From Notolepis coatsorum (Eukaryota > Chordata > Actinopteri > Aulopiformes > Paralepididae), in assembly GCA_963971535.1 (NCBI GenBank), contig OZ020598.1, positions 89,628,021 through 89,692,020 of the forward strand: a stretch of DNA of 64,000 nt, in the 5' to 3' direction. The notes below the pieces were generated by a model. The model worked only from the letters and a program-made list of their open reading frames with translations, was not told the DNA's origin and made no database searches. The translations under genes were made by a program, and so were the position numbers. Below are positions 45,879-55,854 of the stretch, one piece after another. Each line of letters starts with the position of its first letter. Position 1 is the first letter of the stretch.

Positions 45879-47308
45879 TGTTGTGAAGGGCCAGATTAAA
45901 CCGAATATATATATTTATTTATATATATATTTAATTGTATTTGTATATTCTCTAATATTCCCTGATATCCCTTGTATATTCCTTGTACAATATGCATTGA
46001 ATATCCATTCTAGCCTACTGAACATCCCATAATAGTCTCCATTCTACTATTGGTCGAGACCTTGGTGCCAGGCTGCCATACCCCTCAGACCCAGTTCAAA
46101 CGTACCGCTCGACATGTACGAACAAGTCCTAGTTCCGCGTAGGAATTTGGCTACCGCACCACTAATGGGACTATTTGTTCATAGTGCGTATATATACTGC
46201 GCTACTAAAGTAGGACTTTCTTTTCAGTCCAGTTTCTTACCCTCCAATAGAGTCACAGACGTAAAGCCTCCCCGCGATGCCACGTGTGGGAGTAAGGCCA
46301 AGTTCGCCTACCATCGGTATTGAGACATCGTGTATATTAATATTTGAATAGTCATATTTGGCACTATATCGTCGAGTTGGACGTAGTCTATTAAGCTAAT
46401 AATAGTCTGTTAATATATAGTGCTTCGTGCGGTGAGAATACTACCGTAGTCAGTACCCCATCGTTTCGGGCAGAGAACTGGCTGCTTACCCAGGGTGGTT
46501 GACCCTATGTGAAGCTGCACCCGAGGAGCCCCAGAGCCGACGAGCGAGTGGACCTGTATACCGGATTATTCTACCGACGACAGCCCGCCTTCCCAGGCAC
46601 GGATTATGCTTTGGATACTTTGATTATTCTATGGATAAAGACCCCCGACACTACCGTGTGTTGGAACCCCCCCCCCTGGAGAGGACACAAGGTGAGGAGA
46701 CGCTCTGCAAGACGAGGTCTCTCCACATCTCTCCCCTGTGGACCGGAGAGAGCCGGCCCACAAAGAGTCCACCTGCTTTCATCTGTGGTCCAAGGATCGC
46801 CGGCGCATTGAACGGCACTACAGTGGGTTCTCCTGGGATACCCTTGGCCGGACGAGGCAGCTGGATTCTACCCCCCCCCCCTCCTACTCCTGTCGGCTTA
46901 CAATCGACCGGATTAACCCCCTCTAGTGTATCCAGCCTATAATCATTAAAGTATCATTGCTGTTATTCCTTAACTATTCCAGGTCGTATATTTACCACCT
47001 GCGCCTTCAGAGATTGGACATTATCTATTGATATACCGACGAATACTCCTTGCCATAAAAGTGCATACTATTTCAATTCATAAATGTAATTAAGTGATTA
47101 AGTGTTTAGTCTACACACCATCGCTGTGTAGGCAATAAAGACTTGTTTCTAATTCGTACATTTGTGTTGGATCCGTTTCATCTACGTGAGAGTGTTCATG
47201 ATAATATATTTATGCCGTGTACTGGGTGGCCGAATATTAAGTACAAAGGTAGTGGTAGTAAGTATCATATCTAGTAATACAGTCAGGGAATTGTACCCCT
47301 CAGTTACA
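45879..47308 (+). repeat. BEL-2 3' LTR
   Basis: 1,430 bp, near-identical to the BEL-2 5' LTR. The array of CA repeats resumes immediately after it. Confidence 0.95.
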
Positions 47309-47623
47309 CACACACACACACACACATCAAATGGCATGGGGTGAGGCCTGCATCTACACACACACACACACATCCATGTAACCTAAAGGTAGACAACTTC
47401 AAAGGGCTGGCATCTACACACACACACACACACACATCCATGCAACCCAACGGGTAGCAGCACATGGCCATCAACTATATCGATTTGAACATAAAACAAT
47501 ATTCACATTGCAACATGATACCACGTCGACCACCACCACGTCGTCCCATGTCCAGCATGCAACTATTATCACTTACATTGATAGCTACACACTTCAAAGG
47601 GCCACTTCAAAGGGCGTGCACAT

Positions 47624-47657
<34 letters not shown>

Positions 47658-47781
47658 GACCATTGCAACCTAACGTGTAGCACATGGTGGCCTGTACATG
47701 CCTATATCCTATATCATTCAACTATCGATTTGAACATGCACGTAAAACAATATTCACATTGCATTAGTAAACATGACGTAC
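47309..47781. repeat. CA-rich array, right half, with exon-2 look-alike
   Basis: Continuation of the 37,140-38,204 array beyond BEL-2. A block at 47,520-47,560 repeats part of exon 2 (the G-R-G-G-G-R-R-G coding segment) without a usable acceptor site. Confidence 0.8.
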
Positions 47782-47886
47782 CATTGCCCCGTCGACCACC
47801 ACCGCGTCCCACGTCTGACTCGTGCGATGAATCAGACTCATAACACCTCCGACCCAAGCCGAGATCATCGTCAGATGATTCCGGAG
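47782..47886 (-). CDS. piggyBac transposase, exon 2
   Basis: 105 nt between acceptor ATATTCTAG and donor GTACGT. It encodes an acidic Ser/Asp stretch (P-E-S-S-D-D-D-L-G) and Y-E-S-D-S-S-H-E-S-D-V then a Gly/Arg run. Phase 1 on both sides. The following intron now measures about 10.8 kb because BEL-2 and the CA array lie in it. Confidence 0.75.
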
Positions 47887-47900
47887 CTAGAATATAATAA

Positions 47901-48160
47901 ATGCATATCAGTGTTGGTTTGGCGAACTAACGTTACATAGTCACAGAATAAGCGTTAGGTAAATCATCAAATACACGTTTCACACACACACACAATCACA
48001 TGCATATCGGCGTTGGTTTGGCGAACTAATGTTACATAGTCACAGTATGTAAATCATCAAATACACGTTTCACACACACACACAATCACATGCATATCGG
48101 CGTTGGTTTGGCGAACTAACGTTACATAGTCACAGTATGTAAATCATCAAATACACGTTT

Positions 48161-48194
<34 letters not shown>

Positions 48195-48195
48195 A
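47901..48195. repeat. minisatellite, about 91-100-bp unit, 3 copies, plus (TA)n
   Basis: Units beginning ATGCATATCGGCGTTGGTTT at about 47,901, 48,001 and 48,092, each ending in a CA run, followed by (TA)n. All of it lies in transposase intron 1. Confidence 0.9.
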
Positions 48196-48209
48196 GACCG
48201 TGTAATTAC

Positions 48210-48503
48210 CTGGTGGTTCCCAATCGGCGCTCCCATCAGATTCGTGGGCGGTCGAATCGCTGTCCCCTGACTCGGATGAAGAAGCTATGACCACAGCGGC
48301 AGCCTTCCTCTTCCTCGAACTGCGTCGGGGAGAGACGCGTTACTGGGCCCAGCAACGGTCTCACGGCTCTCTCCGATCGGAGCTACCAAAGTCGTTGGTG
48401 CTGCTGCTGCTCGAACAACCGCGGGTCCAAACGCCAGCTTCGTCTGAACAAAGCGACCCGCCGCCGGATTGTCCCCTCGCTTACCTACACTACGTCTCTT
48501 CAT
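48210..48503 (-). CDS. piggyBac transposase, exon 1 (one frameshift)
   Basis: Starts at ATG 48,503 with M-K-R-R-S-V-G-K-R-G and ends at donor GTAATT. The first about 60 codons read in one frame and the 3' part (R-S-S-R-K-R-K-A-A-A then an acidic Ser/Asp stretch ending E-P-P) in another. From the ATG, translation stops at 48,285. The exon is 294 nt where 295 would fit phase 1 and give a whole number of codons over all six exons. A one-base loss near the middle, between about 48,320 and 48,350, is the simplest reading. An extra small intron is the alternative, but I found no splice pair that restores frame. The R-K-R-K cluster is a likely nuclear localisation signal. Confidence 0.6.
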
Positions 48504-49102
48504 ACTGATCTAATAATCTAAATGAAACTACTAACTGATCAAACTACTATTACTACTACTGAAATATACTACCTAGACTACACACTAATCCCTCGAATAG
48601 TACTACTACTTAGCACGACTAAGTACTTTCTAAAGCACAGCTGAAACCTTACAATTAGTCTGATACTACCACTATACTGTATAACACTATAAATATAGAC
48701 TATAGGCTGATCTCAATTCAAATATCTCTCTCAATCTCTCTCTCTCTATCGCTCTATCTATCTATCTCTCTCTCTCTCTCTCTCCTCCAAAACCTCGTCG
48801 ATTCTGGGATCGCGCTAACGTTTTATACCTGTGGTTACATTGGCCAGGTATGCTGGCCAATCAAATGCCAGATTCATTGTGGGGTACAATATTCCCCCTA
48901 TTGTGATAGTGTTAGAAAATAGGGGGACACTGCCACCTAGTGAAATTTGAGAGGAAATGCAGTTTCCGGTTAAAATTTTCTGCCAAAAGCTCGGCGGTGA
49001 AGTTCAGACGGGGAAAATCGAAAAAAGATGTAAACAGATCAAAGACGCTGTAAAGCGTCTTCGGCACCTTGAGCATGGCCGGGAAAGACGTGAAAAGACG
49101 TT
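48504..49102. other. piggyBac 5' flank / right arm (non-coding)
   Basis: Upstream region of the transposase gene: a (CT)n/(CTAT)n run at about 48,723-48,784, then unique DNA. The first 48 codons of the open frame starting at 48,957 are this non-coding arm fused by chance to the LINE that follows. A subterminal palindrome near the right end (CGGGAAAGACG ... CGTTTCCCG) is split by that LINE. Confidence 0.6.
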
Positions 49103-51147
49103 ATACAAAGACCCATCGGCCATGATTACAACAGGTACAATCACCTCCGAAATCTTTCCAGTATCACGGTCTTCCAGACAGGGTTGCCCCCTTAGTCCCG
49201 GACTATTCGATCTATCATTAGAGCCTTTAGCACAATATATAAGACAATCCCAATCCATAGAACCAATCGTAATCAAGGGCACACAACACAAAATTAGTTT
49301 ATATGCGGACGACGTAATACTGTTCATGCAAAACCCCAACACCGCATTGCCTCATCTTCTCAAGTTGATTGAGGACTTTGGAGATTTATCGGGATTTAGG
49401 ATAAATTGGCCGAAGTCGGCCTTCCTCCCACTTAACGCCCCTGCAAAAAGAAATATAACCCTCCCAGAAGAGATACCGATGGTAAAACACTTTAGATGTT
49501 TGGGAGTTGAAATATTCCCTACCATAAGCCAAACGGTGAAGCACAATTACATAAAAATCCAAAACAAAATCAAATACGACCTTGTCAGGTGGTCAAAACT
49601 TAAAAACTCAGTACAAGCACGGATATCAATAATTAAGATGGACGTCCTACCTAGAATCAACTTCTTCAGCTCAATGCTACCGTTACCCCCTCCAAAGGGT
49701 TACTGGAAAGAATTACACTCCTCCACATACAAATTTATTTGGAATAACAAACCACCACGTATAAAAAGATCCACCGCACAGAGAAACAAAGCAGACGGTG
49801 GTATGGCATTTCCAGATTTCCACCACTATTTTAAGGCATACACTTTAAGACCACTGACAACATGGTTTGATCCCCAAGCATCAGTATCCTGGAGAAATTT
49901 AGAAGAAAATATAGTAGCTCCACATAGGCTGAAGGACATAGTGTACACCAAATGATCAATTAAGCAATGCGAACGGAAATTTGGCCCCATAATCACTCAT
50001 GCAATCCGGATATGGCGTGAAACACAAAAAAAATACTCTATCCCACATAAATGGCATAATCATACTCCCTTATTCAATAACAATGCACTCTTGATTGGAA
50101 AACAACCTATAAGATTCCCTAGATGGGAAAAGCAAGGCATACACACATTAGGAGACGTTTTCAACAAACAGGGTTTTTGTAGTTTTGATGAGATATGCAA
50201 AAAATTTAATCTCACCAAGTCCTCATATTATTTTTACGCACAGTTATTGGCATGTTTGAAGGCTCACGGTGTTCCATTAAGGATACCAATTGTACACCAC
50301 AGATACCACAAATTCTTCTATGAAAGAGAGACATCGAGTTTTGTTTCAGATTTTTATCATCAATTACTAACGGCCTCGTATGAAACCCTACATCTAGACT
50401 CAGTCTGGAGGAGGGATATACCAGACCTGGAGATAGACTTTGACTGGCAAGAAGCCTGGGCAAATGTACGCCTTGCATCAAGGAACCCGGACCATCAACA
50501 AATCAATCTTAACTATATTCACAGGACATACTTAACTCCTATAAGACTGAACAAAATGGGTCTTAAACAAGACTCCAAATGCTCCTTATGTACAAATGGG
50601 GACGAAGGGACATTTATGCACATGTACTGGGACTGCCCACCAGTTAAGATATTTTGGAAAGAAGTGACCCAGCAATTGTCAAATCTCTTAACTCTGGATA
50701 TACCTGTACACCCCTCTGTATTACTGCTGAATGATGTCTTTGAGCATGCAGTACCTCCACAGCTAAAGAGATTGGTTTTATCCGGTATCACAGTGGCTAA
50801 AAAGCTGATAGCATCACGATGGTTTCAACCGGAAAAAAATTGCCGTAAGGTCTGGATTCTTACATATCTCGATGTGATTTATCAAGAAATATCAACAGCT
50901 AGAATTTTGGGTCTCAATGAATCCAAAATGGCAATGTGGTTAGAAGTGGTGGAGAGAATAAAAGCCAGCATATAATGGTAGTGTCTGGTTAGGAACAAAT
51001 TATAATGGTTGGATTATCCAATGGGGGGTCCGGGAGAGGGGGGTACGAGCTGGAGCATATGTGTATTTGTATATCCTATTGTGTGTTGTCATGTTTGTTT
51101 ATGTGTTTGTTTAAAAAATAATAAAAAAATAAAATACAAAAAAAAAA
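49103..51147 (+). mobile_element. L1/Tx1-type LINE, 5'-truncated, ORF2 3' half
   Basis: Flanked by the 11-bp duplication GAAAAGACGTT (49,092-49,102 and 51,148-51,158). The element begins inside reverse transcriptase. It has S-R-Q-G-C-P-L-S-P, a catalytic Y-A-D-D box (about 49,302-49,313) and a C-terminal cysteine motif C-S-L-C-T-N-G-D-E-G ... H-M-Y-W-D-C (about 50,580-50,640), ending at a stop at 50,973-50,975. One in-frame TGA at 49,953-49,955 is the only interruption of about 620 codons. The 3' tail is A-rich. The L1-like clade is inferred from the motifs. It is 5'-truncated and inactive, yet young. It sits 17 bp from the piggyBac right end. Confidence 0.88.
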
Positions 51148-51160
51148 GAAAAGACGTTTC

Positions 51161-51179
51161 CCGGCACCCAAAGTGTTAA
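51161..51179 (-). repeat. piggyBac right terminus and TTAA
   Basis: CCGGCACCCAAAGTG followed by TTAA, the exact inverse of the left terminus. Confidence 0.85.
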
Positions 51180-51360
51180 AGGGACACTATGTAGTTTTGG
51201 TGACATCTATCGGTGAAACTGAATGTACCATAGACTTGTATTAACCCCAAAAATCGGGCTCGCGCGCCATGCGCGCTCGCATTGCATTTAATAATTCATG
51301 CCCTTTTATCATTTTGGGCACCTGCTTTTCTAAAGTCCTGTGCACGTCCCTGGTGCCCAG

Positions 51361-52263
51361 TTAGCATTGACTCACATGCAGCATTAGCTAGCTACTGTAG
51401 CTAGTAGACCAGTTAACAGTTAAATATCCAGTATACTGATGTTGTAATTCAGTCATACAAAGCTTATTGTGGAATGTTAATGTAGTTTTTTCCGCTTCAG
51501 ATGTATAATTTGTTTTGATATAACTGTTTCAGGTCACCCTCTCTGAGCAGACTGAGGGGGCGTGGCCTTCAGATAACCTGCGTGTATTATGCAATATTTC
51601 AGAATAAGCATATTGGATATCTGAAATAGCTTGATTTTGTTGATATCCAGGGGGATAGATATCAAAGGGCTTTAAATGGAAAAACACAAATTTCATTGTA
51701 CTGAATCTAGTTATAATTCCTTATATTAGCATATATCTGCAATTTTTTGCCTGGCCTGGCTGTGTTTTTCTCTGTACTGTACAATTGCATTTATAGAGTT
51801 ATTTTTTCATTACAATTCTGGATTCATCATGTTGTGTTCATGGTGCACACTGTATATTTCAGTTGTCTCCAATCAGCAGACTCTGAACAGACAAGACCTT
51901 GACCCCATTGACAACTAGCTGAAGCTAGCATGAGGAACAGCATGGATTATGCTGAAGAATTACTCTACTGAACCTTTGGTAAGTAGCAAATCACTATCCC
52001 TTTAATTTCAGTACATGCCTATAAAGAATAAATTTAGGGTACATGGTCATCCAGGCTAAACTGCATGATTATCTGACGTCAGTTTAGTCACATGAATGTC
52101 CACTCGATTACCACACATACCCAGGTTGGCTTTATATATGATTATCCATGTTCAACTAGCACATGATTAAATTTAGGGCACATAGTTATTCTGGCTAAAC
52201 TACTGCACATGATTTATTATATTTACACAGTGTATTCTCCTGCTCTTGCAAAAGCCCCTAGAC

Positions 52264-52264
<1 letters not shown>
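51361..52264. other. right host flank, no gene seen
   Basis: AT-rich DNA. A diverged direct repeat of about 45 bp starts AAATTTAGGGTACATGGTCA (52,029) and recurs at 52,166. No coding frame or element ends were found. Confidence 0.6.
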
Positions 52265-52354
<90 letters not shown>

Positions 52355-52355
52355 G
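52265..52355. repeat. (GTT)n microsatellite
   Basis: About 30 uninterrupted TTG units. The poly-Leu and poly-Gln frames are artefacts. Confidence 0.97.
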
Positions 52356-52769
52356 ACATTGACAATGACATTTTCTGTTGATTATTATTAGGTTTCTTGA
52401 CTTGCACAAATTTGGTTATTGCATTGTTGAGTGATTAAGGTAATTTTCTTACACACATTCGCTTGTCTGATTTATCAAATAATTCCAGTATGCCTCAAAT
52501 CCTCTTCCTGTCCTATTACAATGTCCATCACCAAATAATTTGTCACAAGAAGTTGTTAGTACAGTAATTACAATGTTACAACACACAGTAGAGTGCATTG
52601 TCATGCAAATGGCTTTAAACAGACACTCGATATGGTTATTTGAGCATTGCATAGCACAGTTGTTTGGAATTAGGCCTATAGCGGGCCACAGTATCAGAAT
52701 GTCTGGTGTCACGAGGCCTTCTGAGCACCGTCTGAATAAGATTTAGATATCTAGGAAGTTTTAAAAAGC

Positions 52770-53300
52770 TAGTTAAACGCTATTCAGCCACGCTGAAAGC
52801 CGGGCCATTGAGAGCGTTTGAAACGAGACGGTAAAGACGGGCGCGCCGTGGGGCTTCTGAAGAGGCGAAACATCGGCATTATGGCACGGATGCCATCCCT
52901 TTACCCGCAGAGAAAGCCCTCCCCAGATGGCAGCGGGGAATTTGTCGGCAAAAGGCTTTCACGTTCCGACAATGGCAATCTAATTGAGAACAAACTGTCA
53001 TTGAACGAGACGAAACCATGACGGCACTATGCTGGGACGCCGTCCAGCAACCCTGTCTCTACACCGGGGGCCACGGGGGTAACGAGGTGGGGTATCGCCC
53101 CTCGCGGGGCCCCCCGATCAGACCGCGGTGGACCTCGACGGGCCCTAAGTTCAGTCTATACGCGGTCCCCAGGTCCCCTCGGGGTCCCCGCCGGCCCCTT
53201 GTGAGTGACACGAGAGGCCGCGGCAGATAACACGCGCGGAGGAGCCAGACAATGGGCTTTCAGGGACTCTCACAAGAGACACAGTCCACACTCAGCCGAC
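52770..53300. other. GC-rich unique segment, possible conserved non-coding DNA
   Basis: Unlike its AT-rich surroundings, this stretch is GC- and CpG-rich, free of simple repeats, and includes a TAATTG core (CAATCTAATTGAGAACAAAC) and an AGGCGCGCC-like stretch. No coding frame is convincing. It could be a regulatory element of a distant gene, but that is inference from composition only. A poly-G run follows at about 53,360. Confidence 0.3.
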
Positions 53301-54044
53301 TGTCAAGTGTGAAGGAGAGGAGATGGTTGAATAGACAGAAAGATAGATAAGTGTGAGGTCGGGGGGGGGGGGGGGGGGTAATATCGAGTTAATGTATTTG
53401 CCTGATACATACTCGTGTGCAAACGGAATATGCCTCTGATATTTTGAGCTCCGAGCCTTGACATTTAGCCTTTATCCTATTTTCATACTAGCGCTCGTTT
53501 CCCTATGCTTTTTCTTTTTTTGTTGTTGTTCTTAGCTCTATTCTATTTAAATCTTTCAAAAATGTACTCCAGTTGCTATTGCATGTACATATTTGTGTTT
53601 TATTACACGTATATGTACATACATACCCAGGCCCGGACTGGCCATCTGGAGCACCGGGAGTTTTCCCGGTGGCCTGGCCTGCACAGATTAAAAAAAATAT
53701 ATGTATATATACAAAAAATTATAATTATAGTCAGGCCAATGTTTCTAGTTGCGGCAGTGCGATAGTTAGATAACCGGTGGGTGGGGAACGACCAGGAGAT
53801 CACTGTCTGCGACAAAGTTAGAGAACTATCTCTCTCTATCTCTCGCTCACACACACACAAATAGAGCCGCCACATGTGATTGGTGGAGGCGGAACCAGGC
53901 CATACAACTGATTGACAGCAGAGAAGGCGAATGGAATGGCAGATGGCACTCTGCAGAATGACAGGTAGTGAGGGAGAGATAGAGCGAAAGACAATTAACG
54001 TTGTCAAGCATAACCTGCACTTGAACTTCAGCCTTGATGTCAAG

Positions 54045-54179
54045 ATGGACAGTGGAAAAAAGAGGAAGGGTGGAGCAAAAAAATTAAAAATAAATAAAAG
54101 GCCCTTGCAGGAGATGCTGCTAAATCCGGCAACATTTATCAAATGTTTTCTTGCACCAAGAAGGTCAAGGGACCACCAG
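54045..54179 (+). CDS. first exon of a hAT transposase (remnant)
   Basis: Open from ATG (M-D-S-G-K-K-R-K-G-G-A-K-K) through A-T-F-I-K-C-F-L to C-A-C-C-A-G followed by the donor GTTAGT at 54,180. Short basic K-K-R-K first exons are typical of some vertebrate hAT transposase genes. An in-frame longer start exists at 53,931. The rest of the gene is missing from this element, so no functional enzyme is expected. The family assignment rests on the element's hAT ends more than on this sequence. Confidence 0.45.
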
Positions 54180-54417
54180 GTTAGTCAGTGATACAAATAA
54201 ACACGTGGATGTTAGCTAGCTAACGTTACCATGCAATGCATCATCATCTCCCCTGTCAAAAGCCCAATGTTAAATCTGCCAAGAAACAAATCAATAATTG
54301 AACCCTTGTGTCTGAAAACTAAAGTGTTATACTCTTACCATATTAGGGGACTAAATTGAAAAACGCCATAAAAATATTATATGTTGAAATAATCTCCCAC
54401 TTTCTTTTCCATAAATC

Positions 54418-54577
54418 TTTTATTCAACTTCAGCCCTGATCATAACAATTTTTTGTTTTTTTGTAATGTCAGATTAAAAATGAAATACTCAAACTTTTCT
54501 GAAAAGAGTTGTTGTTAAATCTGACATTACAAAAAACAATATGTGGTGGTTATGATCAGGGCTGAAGTTGAATAAAC
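54418..54577. repeat. inverted repeat inside hAT-C
   Basis: Arms 54,418-54,477 and 54,516-54,577 share TTCAACTTCAGCCCTGATCA and GTAATGTCAGATT in opposite orientation around a 40-bp loop. An outer pair (ACCCTTGTGTC at about 54,302, GACACAAGGGT at about 54,683) suggests a larger foldback spanning about 54,299-54,697. Confidence 0.75.
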
Positions 54578-55049
54578 GATTTATTTAAAAAATTTCCAAG
54601 ATAATTCAAAGATTACACACCTTTGCCACATATATTGGCTATAAACATAATCACTGCAAAGTTATCAATTTTTTTTAAATCTGACACAAGGGTTAAGTTG
54701 ATGTTCCCTTTCTAATTTCCTCAAAAACATCTAGTCTAGTTAATGTGATCAATATTATTTGACAATTGATGCTTTTTGTTGGAAATTTCAGTCAGTGAGC
54801 TCATACTTTGATTACTCATTAGTTTGTGATTCACATGCACAAAAATTTACCAAAATGCAGGAAATTAAGTCTTTGTAACTAAAACGTTCCTGGTGGGGGA
54901 CTCCCAGACCCCCACTTAAAAAGTGGCCTGACTGGGGCTATATTTCGCGCTATATCTCCCGGTATGAATTATTTCCCCAGTCCGGCCCTGTACATACCAA
55001 CTATTTCGTCTGTTTTATTCTCCCATCATCCATAGCAACACTACTATCA

Positions 55050-55355
55050 GCAACATCCAAGAAAGGGGATCCCCCCTTGAACGGCCCTTCTAAGATTTCT
55101 CTCCTCCACATTGCCTGTGGGGCTTTTCTCCTATTGCTAGGTTTTTAGTGAGTTTTTCCTTACCTTCGCTGGGGTATGTCTGGGAGTGTTGCATTTATTT
55201 ATTTTACATTTATTTTGGATTTCATGGTGGGTTTTTTGTTCTTGATTTATTGTGATGCTTTTTCTTGACTTGTTTAAAGAAGACTTGTCTGGCCCATGGG
55301 GACATTAACTTGCGATTACGGGCTTTACAAAAAATTTGATTTGATTTAGATGATC
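55050..55355 (+). mobile_element. LINE/SINE 3' tail fragment (probable)
   Basis: Non-coding sequence ending GGGCTTTACAAAAAATTTGA followed by TTTGATTTA, the style of fish retrotransposon 3' ends that finish in short TTGATT repeats. No coding part is attached. The family is uncertain. Confidence 0.35.
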
Positions 55356-55403
55356 TGACTGGCAAACATTATGGTTGAGGTACGGTGAAGAGATGTCCTG
55401 GAT

Positions 55404-55833
55404 GCGTCTATTCGAATCCTAACGCATGTTTGCTTCCGCGTTCGCGTTTTGCGAATCTGATTGGCCACTGCCGTTTCTGGTGCGATCTGATTGGCCACTG
55501 ACGTTTCTGGTCATGTGACATGTGCGCCCAATCGTGTGACACGCCCATTTCCGCCTCGACCAGCAGCAAACTACCTAATGCCTAGTTTATCACTGGTTAA
55601 GCTTAGGCGACTCTTTAGAAGTTGGTTAAGGTTAGAGTTTGGAATCAGGGCTGGTGTTCTATCGCCCTGCTCTAAGACAAACTCTAACCTTAACCAACTT
55701 CGAAAGAGTGCCTAAGCTTAACCGGCGAAAGAACTTGCCGTCACACGATTGGCGCAACCAGAAACGTCAGTGGCCAATCAGAGCGCAAAATGCGAACGCG
55801 GAAGCATACATGCGTTAGGATTCGAATAGACGT
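55404..55833. mobile_element. Mutator-like foldback MITE
   Basis: A 430-bp element that is almost entirely one long inverted repeat with arms of about 200 bp: left CGTCTATTCGAATCCTAACG, right its complement, continuing inward through GATTGGCCACTGACGTTTCT and GGTTAAGGTTAGAGTTTG. The 9-bp duplication GTCCTGGAT (55,395-55,403 and 55,834-55,842) suits Mutator-like elements. It has no coding capacity. The short frames in it are chance. Confidence 0.8.
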
Positions 55834-55854
55834 GTCCTGGATATATAAATTGTG

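Larger units (their letters stand above)
31080..51175 (-). mobile_element. piggyBac transposon (with nested insertions)
   Basis: Left terminus TTAA-CACTTTGGGTGCCGG (TTAA at 31,076-31,079) and right terminus CCGGCACCCAAAGTG-TTAA (TTAA at 51,176-51,179) are perfect 15-bp inverted repeats flanked by TTAA, the piggyBac target. The enclosed minus-strand gene encodes a piggyBac transposase. Subtracting BEL-2 and the L1-type LINE with their duplications, the element is about 8.9 kb, large for this superfamily because of introns and internal minisatellites. It inserted into hAT-B. Its left end was then copied by the tandem duplication. Confidence 0.85.
53628..54990 (+). mobile_element. hAT element (hAT-C) with one transposase-like exon
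   Basis: Termini CAGGCCCGGACTGGCCAT (left) and, on the complement from the right end, CAGGGCCGGACTGGGG. The exact 8-bp duplication TACATACC lies at 53,620-53,627 and 54,991-54,998. The element is 1,363 bp. Inside is one short exon-like frame and two nested inverted repeats. It lacks the catalytic part of a hAT transposase, so it depends on another copy. Confidence 0.88.

Noticed and set aside
48957-49102. N-terminal extension of the L1-type LINE frame
   Set aside because: The 11-bp target duplication ends at 49,102, so upstream codons are piggyBac arm read through by chance.
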